A stretch of 64,000 nucleotides of DNA, from contig CM042085.1 in the NCBI GenBank assembly GCA_023512835.1, forward strand, positions 8,168,062 through 8,232,061. The letters are read 5' to 3'. This document shows, one piece after another, positions 1 to 10,396 of this stretch. Under the pieces are notes generated by a model that made no database searches, had not been told where the DNA came from, and saw only the letters and a list, made by a program, of their open reading frames with translations. Position 1 is the first letter of the stretch. Each line of letters starts with the position of its first letter. The stretch is from Taxillus chinensis (lineage: Eukaryota; Streptophyta; Magnoliopsida; Santalales; Loranthaceae). The position numbers and the translations under genes were made by a program.

Positions 1-19
1 AATAGTTTTCAAAACTATT
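1..19. repeat. Perfect 19-bp palindrome at the window edge
   Basis: The first 19 bases read AATAGTTTTCAAAACTATT, a perfect palindrome around one central base. It may be part of a larger repeat cut by the window edge. No function can be assigned. Confidence 0.5.
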
Positions 20-1320
20 TGGCGGCGGCAGCAAGCTGCGGCCTGCGAAGATTGGTGACCGTGGCGACCTGGCTTTAGCAGTATTGCGCGAGGCTGTCGG
101 GGGGTCCTTGCATTCGAATCGGGTGAGGGGAGCTGCGGAACGACGCAGCAGTTGGTGGTGCAGGTGCGCGGTGATGGCAACGTGCTCTGGTTTGACTTGA
201 GCGGCGTGCATGGTCTGACTGGACGGAGCTGGTGCTAGTGAGGAAGAGACGGCGAACTGGTGGCAAGGCCGGAGCTGTTCACGGCCGATCTCTTGGAGGC
301 ACGGTTGCGCAATGGCTGTCCCGGTAGATTGGGTGTGATCTATGGTGCACCGGCGAGGAGGTGACGGGGCCAAGAACCCTTTGTTTCCCTTTTCTCTCTC
401 TTTGTCTAACCTCTGTTATTCTAAGTGGGGGTTAACGTTGGATTCTGGCAATGAATGAAGAAAGGCAAAAGCAGTAGCGTAGGGACAGAGCGGTAACAGT
501 TTGGTGTTTTTGATTTGGTGTTGATGGCTGACCGTGGTAATTGGAATTTGATGGGATATGTTTGGGAAGAAATATGGTGGTGCAACGACCGTGGATGGGA
601 TGGGATGGTGTGGATGAGGATTATGAGTGCGGGGCTGGCGTGGAGGTTGGTCGGCGGTGGAGTTTGCTGGAAGGGGTTTTTAATTCTAGGCCGTGTTGAT
701 GCAGGCCTGAAGCACGCAGCAGTGATGATGTGCTGTGGCGCCGTGGCGGGCATGGCAAAGGCGACAACAGTCCTATGGTTCTGGATTGGAACTCAGCTGA
801 TGGACTCTGGGTTGGGTTTGGTTTTGGTGCACTGCAGCTGGAACTGGCGGCGAGGGACTTCGATTATATTGGAGCTGCGGCCACGGACTGGGGTGTGACG
901 TGGGGTCGGGGCTGCCCGGATTCTGGGGAATAGGCAAACGCAGAGACAACTTGTTGAAAAATCTGGTGTTTTTTTGTTATTTTCTGAAGTTTGGATTGGT
1001 AGCGGAAATTGGGGATAATGATGGTTGATTTGGGATGAAAACGTTGTTGATTGCGTTGCTGTATACCAGCGAATTTGCAGGAGGGTTGCAATGGCAGCGT
1101 ACGCTGGAAATCTATTGGGCAGAGGGGAGAACAAAACCCCTCTGCTCTCACCTTATTCTTTCTGTTTTTTGTTTTTTTTTTTTTTTTTTTTTTGGCTGTG
1201 TATGATTGGTTTGGAAGAGGCTATGAATGGGTCAGAAGGCGGTGGCTGGAGTGGAAGTAATAGTGGAAGATGGAAGAGGTAGCCGCTGTGGGAAGGGTGT
1301 GATGGAACGGGGCGATGAAA
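20..1320. other. GC-rich stretch with no recognisable gene
   Basis: This 1.3-kb block is clearly richer in G (plus strand) than the AT-rich DNA after it. It carries several open frames up to about 127 codons on both strands, none with a recognisable domain and all overlapping one another. It ends near a run of 22 T at 1172-1193. Composition and lack of a family match suggest leader or LTR-like DNA, or a captured gene fragment in a transposon, rather than a real coding gene. Confidence 0.35.
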
Positions 1321-1798
1321 TCTAATTATACCACACCTACATTTAATTATAGTAACAGTCTTAATTGACAATAAATATAATAACTTTTTTTTCTTTTTAT
1401 TTTTTCATCTCCGCACTAATGTTTTCCACCCTAACCAACCCATAAACTCATTAAAATGGAAAGTTAGATGAACACTGCCCCAATACGGGGACCTAAAACC
1501 CTCAATCGTACAATACGGTATTAAAATAAAACAAATTTATACATCTGAAATGCGATATTAAACATTACCTGTTTCAAATAGTGAGAATGTAGATACTGGA
1601 CACAAGCCCAAATCAAAATTAACTGCTTAACACTAAACTTGTATACAATATTATCAAACTTAAGCTCCGTTCCCCCGCTCTCTCATTAAAAGGGACGAAC
1701 TCAAAAAATAACACAAAGTTTTGAAACTACGAATACCCCCCGCAACGTTCAAATCCAAATGAAAGAGGCACGGCGGGCTGACAATGAGCGTCCATAGT
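1321..1798. other. AT-rich spacer, nothing recognised
   Basis: Low-complexity AT-rich DNA between the GC-rich block and the eRF1 remnant. No open frame, repeat array or RNA gene was seen. Confidence 0.5.
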
Positions 1799-2726
1799 AA
1801 CACCCATTTCAAGCGTCTTAATGGTGTAATCAACCCCAAAAATAAACATTCATCACCCGCTTCTTTTGTATGAATTTCACTTGGGATATTATCTCTGACG
1901 ACAACTCAATCGCCTGATTAAAACCACTTTCTCCCTCACATGAAACATCAACCACATTTAGTATCCTGGCCTTAAGACGGGAATCAAACATGTCAGATTG
2001 GCTGAGCTGTGTATGAAAATGACTTTTTCCCGCGAGTATCAATCCAGACACATTGGGCAGACATGTAGTAGGATTTATATAGAATTCTGTAGCAACCTCT
2101 GCCGTCTTCCTAACAAAGTTTTGAATCTTCACTCTTCTTTTGTAAGCAAACAGTAACTTTGACTGCGGTCCATATCTCCCAGGACCAGGAGGGATCTTAA
2201 CATAAAAGTGATGAACTACCTCCCGGGTGTTGCCACTCAACGTCCCAAAAAGTGCTCCATTTTTACCCATGACAATGAAACCAAACCTATCATATTCAAG
2301 GATTCCATTCAAAGCTTCGACACGGAACTTTTTGTCACAAAGGTACAGAGATGCATTGACGGGCATGAAAGGTTCAAAATCAAAAGTGACCTTTTCCTCA
2401 CCGCCTTCAGTTACGATTGTTGCGATATGAAGCACCAATCCATTTGGAGGGACATTATCATACAACTCGAGCCTCTGTTGGGCAGACGTAATTGCGCCTA
2501 ACTGATGACAGTCCCTGCCTATAATGTTTGATACTGTCCCATATTCATCTTCAAGCATCTTGATAAGTACAGATATTTGATCACATGTAGGCAAGATGAG
2601 AGATATCATACTGGCTCCATTTCCCCTTGCAAATTCCAGAGCCTTACTCAGCTTCTCCATTTTCCGTATCCCAATGTTCTTATCAGTTTCCAGGCCTTCA
2701 GGAATTGCAAGGGGTGAAGATAACAT
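1799..2726 (-). pseudogene. Degenerate eRF1 (peptide chain release factor subunit 1) copy, truncated
   Basis: The 298-codon open frame (2726 to 1830) matches domains 1 and 2 of eukaryotic release factor eRF1 almost end to end: ETDKNI near the start, [49 protein letters not shown] and NVVDVS. Full eRF1 is about 435 aa. The stop-decoding NIKS motif has become NIIG (residues 67-70) with a two-residue loss after it. The catalytic GGQ is replaced by YGPQ within residues 184-188. The YxCxxxF motif survives as YLCDKKF (128-134). The frame stops just after the YF that ends domain 2. In another frame at 1846-1799 the start of domain 3 is still readable ([13 protein letters not shown]), so a deletion plus frameshift cut the protein. 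Plant eRF1 coding regions are typically intronless, so this could be a plain gene duplicate or a retrocopy. It is almost surely non-functional as a release factor. A regulatory role of the long open frame cannot be excluded. Confidence 0.88.
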
Positions 2727-2834
2727 GATACCAACCTGATAAGGTAATCAACAAATCAATGAAGTGAATCAATAAATCAATGAAGATAACATGATACCAA
2801 CCTGATAAGGTAATCAACAAATCAATGAAGTGAA
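2716..2834. repeat. 66-bp tandem duplication at the 5' end of the eRF1 copy
   Basis: Bases 2716-2781 are repeated from 2782 to about 2834 (shared GAAGATAACATGATACC and following bases). The duplication covers the presumed ATG and a CAG that could be a 3' splice site on the minus strand, so both copies carry the same potential start. Confidence 0.75.
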
Positions 2835-3016
2835 TATGAAACCATACGAGACACAAAGTTCAATTACGATAATCAATGAAGCAGTTAATTCTAATCCAAC
2901 TTAAAGTATATTTCTATTGCAATGGACTCATATGTGAAAGGAAAAAAAGTATTGCATATATGCAAGCTAGATAATAAATACAAAAAGCATTACAAATGTT
3001 GCAATCAATACTCATA

Positions 3017-3149
3017 TCATGAAATAGATAAGACAATGTTTTGAATTTCGGGAGGCGAAACCTCTATAGTGCTAAGAACATTTTTGGACATCTCTGAGCT
3101 GACATCAAATTCGCTATTTTCAACCTTTTGGCTGTTTTGTCGTTGACGC
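3017..3149 (-). other. Possible orphan terminal exon (minus strand)
   Basis: On the minus strand a good acceptor (TTTGTTTGACAG) precedes a 133-base open stretch ending in TGA. It encodes a polar peptide containing RQRQNSQKVENSEFD and ending VLSIS. I do not recognise the peptide. It lies between the kelch gene and the eRF1 copy, both on the same strand, and could be a leftover exon of the original eRF1 locus or chance. Confidence 0.25.
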
Positions 3150-3199
3150 CTGTCAAACAAAGTCAATATATTAGAAGAGGGAAACAAAAGCAAAACCAA

Positions 3200-3222
3200 A
3201 TATATATATATATATACACATA
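3200..3222. repeat. AT dinucleotide microsatellite
   Basis: Short run of alternating AT with a trailing ACACATA segment just upstream (minus strand) of the possible orphan exon. Confidence 0.7.
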
Positions 3223-3355
3223 TAATTATGAATTTAAATAGTTTCTTCCTTAAAACAAAAAAAATAACAAGAGTAACAACCCTCAATGGCCTGTTAAGGT
3301 TGTAAGTTAGTTATATAGCGTCCTCTAAATCATTAAAATTACATATAAACGAAGG

Positions 3356-4360
3356 TTACATTACATACGAGATAAAAGTACATGGGCGGTGAACGCGGCG
3401 AAGCACTTCACATTCAAAAGTATGGGTGTAGTCCACGATAACACGGCATGATTCCCCGGCTTGATTGATGACGACTCGAAAAATGCAGACCATAGCTTTT
3501 CCGGGATTAGTGAAGACAGCACAAAGCCTTTCCTCTGCCTCTCCGGCGCTACCGATAGGATGAATAGAAACGCCGGAAAAGGAATTTGATTTTAAAGGGA
3601 AAAGGGCGTTGAAATCGTGCATCACATGGCAACATTCGGGGTTGGAGTGATCGAAAGCAACCAATCCTTGTTCAAGACTCAAGGAGAAGAAATATTTGTT
3701 GCGGAGGGCTACAAAGGAACCTCTCCAAGGGCTTGAGCACACCGAGGGCCAACCCCTAAAAGAAGAACCCTGCCTCCAAGAACGGGCAACGGTATCGAAG
3801 GACCACGGCCCCATATTGGTACATATAACGATTTCACGGTCCCAGACGAAAAAAGAGTGCAAGAGGTGACCGTAAACAGTGTCTGGGAGAGTGGGCAAGT
3901 CCTCCCAGGCATTTAAAGAGGGGTCGAACACCTCGAACACTGGGCCAGGAGGAGACTGGTCATGGCAGACAAACGGACTGCCGGATAAAACGTAAATCTT
4001 ACCATCAACGGTAGCGGTTTGTGGAATGCATTTGGGGGCGTTCAGAGGAGGAATGTTGGTTGCGAGGACGGGTTGGTGGGTGTGGGGGTCGAAGGTGAAG
4101 ACACGATCGCTGCAGCATCGTGTGTGCTCTTCTTTATCATATCTCTCCCCGCCAACGCAATGTAACTTGTAGTCCACATCGAAATATCTCGTTCCATTGC
4201 CTTTGCAGAGACGATCCCTCTCATCATCATCACCCACAACCACCAACTCCACGGGTGGAGGAATTCCTGTTTCCATGAATTCTGACAGATTGATACGGAA
4301 AAGAAACCCCGAGCCAAGCAAATAAAGATAATCCACCACCTCAACCCCAGCTTTCGCCAT
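3356..4360 (-). CDS. Kelch-repeat / galactose-oxidase-type beta-propeller protein
   Basis: This intact single-exon frame of 334 aa starts at MAKAGVEVVDYLYLLG and ends at FISYVM. Kelch-like features are visible. One blade reads TATVDGKIYVLSGS followed by VFEVFDPSLNAWEDLPTLP. Others are suggested by VFTFDPHTH (about residue 88), WSFDTVARSW (about 190) and the GLVAFDHSNPECC strand (about 231). No F-box is visible at the N-terminus, so this is not a standard F-box/kelch protein, though many such plant proteins are related. It probably folds as a partial or six-bladed propeller used for protein binding; the partner is unknown. The upstream region has a telo-box-like AGGGTTTC (minus strand, around 4382-4390) typical of leaders of expressed plant genes. 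The start is the first ATG of a long open frame with no strong alternative. Confidence 0.8.
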   Translation of the reverse strand: MAKAGVEVVDYLYLLGSGFLFRINLSEFMETGIPPPVELVVVGDDDERDRLCKGNGTRYFDVDYKLHCVGGERYDKEEHTRCCSDRVFTFDPHTHQPVLATNIPPLNAPKCIPQTATVDGKIYVLSGSPFVCHDQSPPGPVFEVFDPSLNAWEDLPTLPDTVYGHLLHSFFVWDREIVICTNMGPWSFDTVARSWRQGSSFRGWPSVCSSPWRGSFVALRNKYFFSLSLEQGLVAFDHSNPECCHVMHDFNALFPLKSNSFSGVSIHPIGSAGEAEERLCAVFTNPGKAMVCIFRVVINQAGESCRVIVDYTHTFECEVLRRVHRPCTFISYVM

Positions 4361-5384
4361 GCCGGTGTTGTTGGCGGAATAAGAAACCCTAACGAAGTGC
4401 AGGTGGAGGGACTTTCTGGGAGGAAGGAAGGAAGGAAGATTCAGGAATCAGGATTAGGGTTATTCGGAACCAGGCCTCGATCGGGGAATAAGAATCAAAA
4501 AGCTACACCAATTAAATTTCATATGCCCAAAAGAAATCGTTAAAATTCCTATCAAATCTAATAAAATAACTATTTATAATGTATTTAGTTTTCCATGTAT
4601 ATTATAATAATAATTAAATAATTAATCAATTTACTTTTACCGTAACGTTTTATTGCTAAATCAAATCCATATTTAAATTCTGATAATATGCAGAGTTGTG
4701 TGTATGATAAATCAAATTCATTAAAATTTTAACTTAAAAATGATGGGATACGAGTTTTATAGATTTTATATTTTATTTTTGGAGTTTTAATTCGTATTAA
4801 ATTATAATTAAAAAATAAATTTTTAAAAATTAAATATTAATTTTTAAAAAATAAGTATTCACGTAATAAGTATGTATTGTATTTGTGTTTTAATGTATTT
4901 GATATTTCAGCTTTTCTTGAAGTATCTTGAATCAAAGTAGGTTATAGTTTCATCCTTAAACAAGTTGAAGTTCGGATTATGAGCTGTTGTCGGGATGTTA
5001 AATCAAAGTAATTGTTAATTTGAGATGATTTTCAATTATAAGTTTTGAAGACCACACTTTTGTAAAGTTGTAAAATAAACGTGGCTAGCTACTGTTATAG
5101 TATATTCAAAAAGTTGACTAAAGATATCACTGTTACTTGTATTGTTGACTTTGAATTGCTTAATGCATTTTGATAATGGGATATCTAAGGTCAATTCTTG
5201 TCTATCAAAACTACACATACCAGTGTCATAAAAAATTCTTAACGTTGGTTTGCCTATCACAACTAACGTATTTTTTCTTTTTGAAACCATAATTACTTTT
5301 TAAAAATTACAAATTCAAATAAATTTTTATTACTTATAAATAATTTTAAATTTATCGATAAAAATAATAAACATAATCTCCTAC
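4361..5384. other. Promoter side of the kelch gene, then AT-rich spacer
   Basis: Bases 4361-4500 are moderately GC-rich and probably hold the 5' leader of the kelch gene. The remaining DNA is very AT-rich. An 84-codon minus-strand frame at 5036-5290 has no recognisable domain and is not called. Confidence 0.45.
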
Positions 5385-5666
5385 TAGGGGGTGTTAAATG
5401 GGCTTTTGGCCCATGGGTTACACGAGCTGACCTGCAGTATGGGCCAGGCCGGAATTCATATTCTTAGCTTGTTTAATGACAGGTCTATACGATTTTGAGC
5501 CCCCGAGTCACAGTTTGAACGGACTTAGCTCACAGGCTATAGCCTTATACAAACTCGGTCCATAATCCACAAGCAACCCAACCCACATAGCCCACCGCCC
5601 CAACCTAGCCTCCACAGCCCACCAGGCTCCCATGCCATCTAGTCAAGCCGCGCTGCCCATTGCCAA

Positions 5667-5766
5667 CCTACTATAAATGCTAAAAAACACTAAAATATCA
5701 AAGCAGCAAAAACCCACCTACTATAAATGCTGAAAAACACTAAAATATCGATGCAGCTAAAACCAA
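5667..5766. repeat. 50-bp tandem duplication inside the hAT-like element
   Basis: Two copies of a 50-bp unit beginning CCTACTATAAATGCT and containing AACACTAAAATATC, differing at a few positions. Confidence 0.8.
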
Positions 5767-5814
5767 AATCTGTACAAATTGCATCCTATCACCAGACTAT
5801 ATATTACTTATTAA

Positions 5815-5819
<5 letters not shown>

Positions 5820-5854
<35 letters not shown>
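5820..5854. repeat. (AAT)n microsatellite
   Basis: About eleven uninterrupted ATA/AAT triplets inside the hAT-like element. Confidence 0.9.
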
Positions 5855-5930
5855 GGACTTAGCCCGCCAACCTGGCCCGCATATGAACTGAGCCGGGCTA
5901 AAAGTTCTTGACTCATTTAAAAGACACCTA

Positions 5931-6650
5931 GGCGCTTTCTCTCGATCCGTAGGGTTTCCATTTTCTGGTTCTTTGCTCCCGTTTTGTGTGTCGTTCTCTC
6001 AGGAGGTATCTGTGCTTCTCTTGCTCTCTTTCCTCGTGTTTCCTGCTATAATGTACGTTCGTTTGTGATTTAACTGTAGTCAATTTTTTCCATTCTCTCG
6101 ATGTGTTCTTGCAAAATGTGTCGTGGTTGGCAAAATGTGTGTTTTTTTTTTTTTTTGGATTTTCAAGCAATCGAGCAAGAAATGTTATGTTATGTGTCGT
6201 TTATGATTTCAACATATGCACGTTATTACGCGTTTTTGAAAATGTGTTGTGATATGAAATTATCTGTATTTGCACCTCTCTTTTAATATCCTCAAAAAAC
6301 ATGTCCTACTTATGTATCGGAACCACAAGAAGGTAATGTTTCCTACTTGACTTGGTCTTTGATTTTATATACAATTACTTTGACAAGGACCAACACTCTC
6401 CTAAGAGAGGTAATGATAACAAAGACAAGATGATTTGTGCTCATTGTTGGTGAATAACATGGAGGAAGTATGTTAGGAGACAAATGGGTAAGAAACCTAT
6501 TCATTGACACAACTGCTATTTTGCATATCTCTGACAAGTTCTCCAATTTTATGCCTATGATTTTGCAATGTTCAATAGAATCAATTTGAATTTCTCTTTC
6601 TTTGACAGAAGCTCCAATCTTCCTCTCCTCCTTTTTATTATTCTAAAAGC
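5931..6650 (+). other. Probable 5' leader and leader intron of the proteasome-like gene
   Basis: A pyrimidine-rich stretch at 5931-6040 contains TAGGGTTT and CTCTC motifs typical of plant 5' UTRs. A consensus acceptor (TTTCTCTTTCTTTGACAG) ends at 6608, 42 bases before the ATG at 6651. A leader intron is inferred between them; the donor is not certain. Short open frames here are not supported as genes. Confidence 0.4.
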
Positions 6651-7442
6651 ATGTTGGCCATGATTTTCTTATCAGAGGACACAGTCGCCAAGCTAAAGGA
6701 AATTGAGGGAGAGATAACACTGGATATGGTTTATGCTCTTTTAAGGAGTTGCATGTAAGCTTTTGTGTTTGTCCGTCAATTTGTTTACTGGGTTATTTAA
6801 TTTCTTGTAGTTTACTAGGCTATTTGGTACCTTATGCAGCCGCGAAAAAGATCTAGGTGCAGATGTGATACTGGGCGGCGTAGATAGAAATGGACCACAC
6901 TTGTGGGCAGTAAGTTTATGTTAATATGCCTCTTTAAAAGTTTTGTATTTTTATGAAAATTTTAATATCAACAAAAATATGATGTCACAGATCTATGCTG
7001 TCGGGCGTCCAGCGATAGGACCGTATGTAGCTGCTGGTTCAGGTGGTATTCCGGCGAAATATTTTCTGTCAGCAATGTACCATCGGAACATGAAGGTAAT
7101 TAAAATGATGTAGTGCAATTGTTGTTAACATATGGTATTCAATATATTTGCCATGTAATTTGATGTTAAATCTCTTTATTGTAGAGAGATGAAGCCATTG
7201 ACTTGGCATTTGCGGCAATCAATCATGGAATAAGGAATGATAAATTTAGTGGAGGAAAGATGGTCCTTCGTGTCGTGACAAGGGTTTGTTACTCTTCCAT
7301 GGGCTTTATTCTTCTTCTTCTTCTCCCCTTTTTTTTACTGACACAATTGCGTTCCTTCTAATAATTCAACTGTGCCCAGGCCGATGAGGAGGCTGAATTC
7401 ATTGAACGGTGGCCAATAATTCCCATTCCCGCACGACAATAA
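6651..7442 (+). CDS. Proteasome beta2-type subunit-like protein, lacking the catalytic N-terminus
   Basis: Five exons splice cleanly in frame with GT-AG borders: 6651-6754, 6840-6909, 6991-7095, 7185-7283 and 7380-7442 (146 aa). The middle reads DVILGGVDRNGPHLWAIYAV, then AAGSGG, KRDEAIDLAFAAINHGIRND and SGGKMVLRVVTR. This follows the LGGVDxxGPHL...GSGS...A..AI..GI.ND..SG pattern of the 20S proteasome beta2 (PBB/PSMB7) family. The first exon (MLAMIFLSEDTVAKLKEIEG) is only weakly like the corresponding beta2 helix. Missing are the N-terminal nucleophile threonine and the first ~60 residues of a mature beta2, so the product cannot be an active trypsin-like site. The C-terminal arm is also short. 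An upstream TAGGGTTT-rich leader near 5950 and an acceptor ending at 6608 suggest a spliced 5' UTR. It may be a decayed duplicate that is still spliceable, or a non-catalytic paralogue. Upstream catalytic exons were looked for down to 5930 and not found. Confidence 0.65.
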
Positions 7443-7598
7443 CTTCTGCAATATACTATTTCCTGGTTTTTGGAACTGAAATCTTTCAACTTTCACATGC
7501 TATCTCCATTTCTCTTGAATGGATTGTTGCAGGGCTTAGATACCAGTCTAGGGATTGAATATAATTTTTGGATGATTCATAGTTTAGTAATTTTTTAG

Positions 7599-7690
7599 CA
7601 CTACCAGAAAACTGAAGTTTCAATTACAAGGACTCACTTCTTAATGAGTCCGGATTTGTGCTCACCAGCATAGTGAGCTAGCGTTAGATG
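7599..7690. mobile_element. CACTA-type transposon terminus
   Basis: CACTACCAGAAAACTG at 7599 matches the hallmark CACTACNAGAAAA end of plant CACTA (CMC) elements. Within the next 80 bases are two short hairpins, GGACTCA/TGAGTCC and GCTCAC/GTGAGC, consistent with subterminal structure. The opposite terminus could not be paired with certainty. Confidence 0.65.
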
Positions 7691-9170
7691 TTTGACGTAT
7701 CAGTTACCTTTTCTATCTAATGTGTACAGAATTAAAACGCATAGAAAGGATGTCGTCTGGACCCGTCATCCCAAAACGGGGAACTGGACATACGCCTTCT
7801 CTAATCTCTACAACCCTTCCTGCGATCCCTCTCTCCCCAACCCCTCTATGTTTTAGAGCCCCTGCACTACTGTCACCATCTCATATTCCACTGACAGAAT
7901 GACGACGACAACAACATGCATTCGTCTTTTCTCGCCTGAATGGCTCCGCCACCGGCAAGGCTTGTCAGGAGTAAGAGCGGCGAAGGCTGGAAAATTATGG
8001 CTTTGAGGAAAATTATAAAGAATTGTAAAAGTCACTGAAATTGTTGTCTGCGAAGATGCGTTAGAAGATGGATATATTTTCAGTCTAAACTATGATTTGT
8101 TGCTCCAGCGTACAACTGATTACTGATGGCATATCAAAATTAGTTGTCTTGGTAGTTGGGATCCTGCTGTTACTCCAGCGTGAGGAACATAAACACCCCG
8201 TCATTCCAATCTTTGCAAACAAACAGAACCTTAAGGATGCCATGAACGATCACCGATGCTCTCCCTTAATAGCATTAAGGATCATGGTTGGCACATCCAA
8301 ACCTGCTCTGCTCTCACAGGGGATGGTCTGTACGGTGGTTTAGGTTGGATTGCCTAGCAGGTTACTGGAAAAGGAACGTAGTTCAACAAATTGGCTAACC
8401 ATAACCCTTAGAGTGGATTATAATATAGTCCACCTTATACAATCACCTAGAATTTCTTCAAATGTATATGTCAAAACCTTCCGCTTGTAGATGTCTTACT
8501 TCCGGACTCTTAAATTCCAACTCTTTCTTTCTTTCCCCCCGCGCGTACGCATACACAATATAGAATGTATAAATTATGAAGAGATAATGGGAAGAAATGA
8601 GGAGTTTCATATCATTTTCAGTGGGACTTCTGCCTTGTCAATGGCATTGGCACTACTGCCCGGCAGTCCAATATTAGCGTCTCTTCCGCCTCCCTCGCCA
8701 ACAGTAGCAATTCAATGGTGGTGGTGTGGTCCTCCTTCGTTCATCCCACAGCGACGACCGTGCCGTCAAAGCATTAGCGTTGCACCATTAATCCTGTGTT
8801 GGATGACGAGTGCGACTACAATTGTATACATTTATTAAATAAAATGATAAAATCAGAATTGACGTATACATTTATTGCTGTTAGAGTATAAAACATATAT
8901 TTTTAATAAATTGTTTTATATCTTTTCTCTACCTTCCAAACAACTTACAGAAAAGTAAATTTCTATTTATTTTCTTTTCACCTCCTTTTTTTTTTTACAC
9001 TTTTTCTCCCCCATCTTTCTATACCTCACCAAAGATAATGCTGGAATTAAACAGTAGAGCTTAATTCTGTAGTGTCATTAGTTTTCTTTTAATAAATATA
9101 ATATTTATTTATGTTGGTAGATGTTTTTAAAATTTGTGACTAGATGACAAACAATATAATGCTGGGAAAA
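7691..9170. other. Interior of the CACTA-like region, no gene recognised
   Basis: Unique-looking DNA with a few frames of 60-115 codons on either strand, none with a family match. A possible opposite CACTA-like end, TTCTGTAGTG, ends at 9074, but flanking duplications do not agree. Captured host fragments are possible but not identified. Confidence 0.35.
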
Positions 9171-9400
9171 CCCCTTTTCCTGCAGCATTGCCAGCGTTTT
9201 CAAACCATATCGGTTCTTCAACATGGTCGCAATGGGCTGCAGTGTTTTTGGATGGCCGGCTACAATTGCGGTGTTTTTTTAAAACGCTGCAAAACAAGGC
9301 GGCGTTTCATAAACGCTGCACCAATATGCGGCGTTTAGGAAAATGCCCCAAAATGGGCAGTGTTTATGATAACGCCACTTTGGGGATGGGCTCTTCAGCG
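9171..9400. repeat. GCGGCGTTT-type subterminal repeats
   Basis: Several degenerate copies of the unit GCGGCGTTT and its complement (AAACGCTGC) alternate over about 200 bp, for example GGCGGCGTTTCATAAACGC and TGCGGCGTTTAGG. Iterated motifs of this kind are typical of subterminal regions of plant CACTA elements, fitting the terminus at 7599. Confidence 0.6.
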
Positions 9401-9432
9401 TTGTTTTTAATATTTGTTTAGTAACAGAATTA

Positions 9433-9461
9433 AATATATATATATATGTGTGTGTGTGTAT
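9433..9461. repeat. TA/TG compound microsatellite
   Basis: An (AT)n run passing into (GT)n. Confidence 0.85.
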
Positions 9462-10145
9462 AAAATAAATACTGTTCTTAAAAACACAGTACCCATTGCG
9501 ACGTAGGTCGGTTGGTGGCAGTGCAATGACGGAAGGCATGATATACTGCCTCATCGTGGGACACCATTGCGTGCAAAACAGTCACGAATGCAATTGTTTG
9601 GCGTGCAATAATAATAATAATAATAAAATAAAGACTCGTTTGGCGTTCAGTCGTTCACATTCCGATCAAAGTTTTGATTTGTGGCTGAAATGAGAAAAAG
9701 TGAAACTGAATCTGAAACACGGAGGCCGCGTGATCTGTCAACGTGATTGTTGAAGGGCATGTGGGCATTACCAAACAAAAAGTAACATTGCTCGTCCGAA
9801 GCCAACTGCTAAACAACAAAACAGAGCACGTTCTGTGTCTGTGATGGGGGGTTTCTCCCCATTTTGACCTGGCGGCCCCAATTGCGCGCACGAATCACAA
9901 GATTGAACTCAACAAACAATCTCAGTCCCATCAATGTCGAACGGGGCTTATATACTATCTATTATTGTCGTTTTGGTTTATATGAACTCCCGGATCCGGC
10001 ATGTGAAACACTACATCAATTATTTACCCCTCTATGAATGAGTGCCCGTTTCGATTCGTACCTGTCATTTGTATTTATAAGAAAAGTAACCTTTTAACAT
10101 AGCATTTTGGTTGTGATTATTGGCTATTTGGGCATTTTGGTTGTA
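9462..10145. other. Spacer without a recognised gene
   Basis: Mixed-composition DNA with an (AAT)n run at 9607-9626. Short open frames show no family match. Confidence 0.4.
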
Positions 10146-10396
10146 ATTTATTTAATAAATTGAAATTAAATTTGTTAAGATCTATTAGTTATAGATTCTC
10201 TGAAATTTTAACTAAATCTGTTTATATAAAATAATATAATCAAATTTAATTACCTCTTTGGATTTTAATAAAATTTATAATAAAAATAAAGATATTAAGT
10301 ATAATTTGTAGTTCATATGCGTAGACAAATTTAGTTAAAATTTTAAAAAGTCTACAACTAGATCTTGATAAATTTAATTTTAATTTATTAAATGAC
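10146..10396. mobile_element. Foldback MITE with ~75-bp inverted arms
   Basis: The arm 10146-10223 (TTTAATAAATTGAAATTAAA...) is the imperfect reverse complement of 10321-10396 (TTTAATAAATTAAAATTAAA read in reverse). Both arms also share AAGATCTA and AAATTTTAACTAAAT in the same order. This gives a long snap-back structure with a roughly 100-bp centre, as in foldback-type miniature elements. The very AT-rich DNA up to 10740 holds no gene. Confidence 0.75.

Larger units (their letters stand above)
5385..5930. mobile_element. Non-autonomous hAT-like element
   Basis: The left end begins TAGGGGGTGTTAAATGGG and the right end, read in reverse, begins TAGGTGTCTTTTAAATGAG. These are imperfect terminal inverted repeats of the TAGGGGTGT type common in plant hAT elements. 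GGCCC/GGGCC-type subterminal motifs occur near both ends. There is no open frame for a transposase. I could not find matching 8-bp target duplications (TCTCCTAC left, GGCGCTTT right), so one end may be eroded. It ends immediately before the presumed leader of the proteasome-like gene. Confidence 0.6.

Noticed and set aside
515..1151. Overlapping frames of 95-127 codons in the GC-rich left end
   Set aside because: They lie on both strands, show no domain and have a skewed composition; not enough to call a gene.
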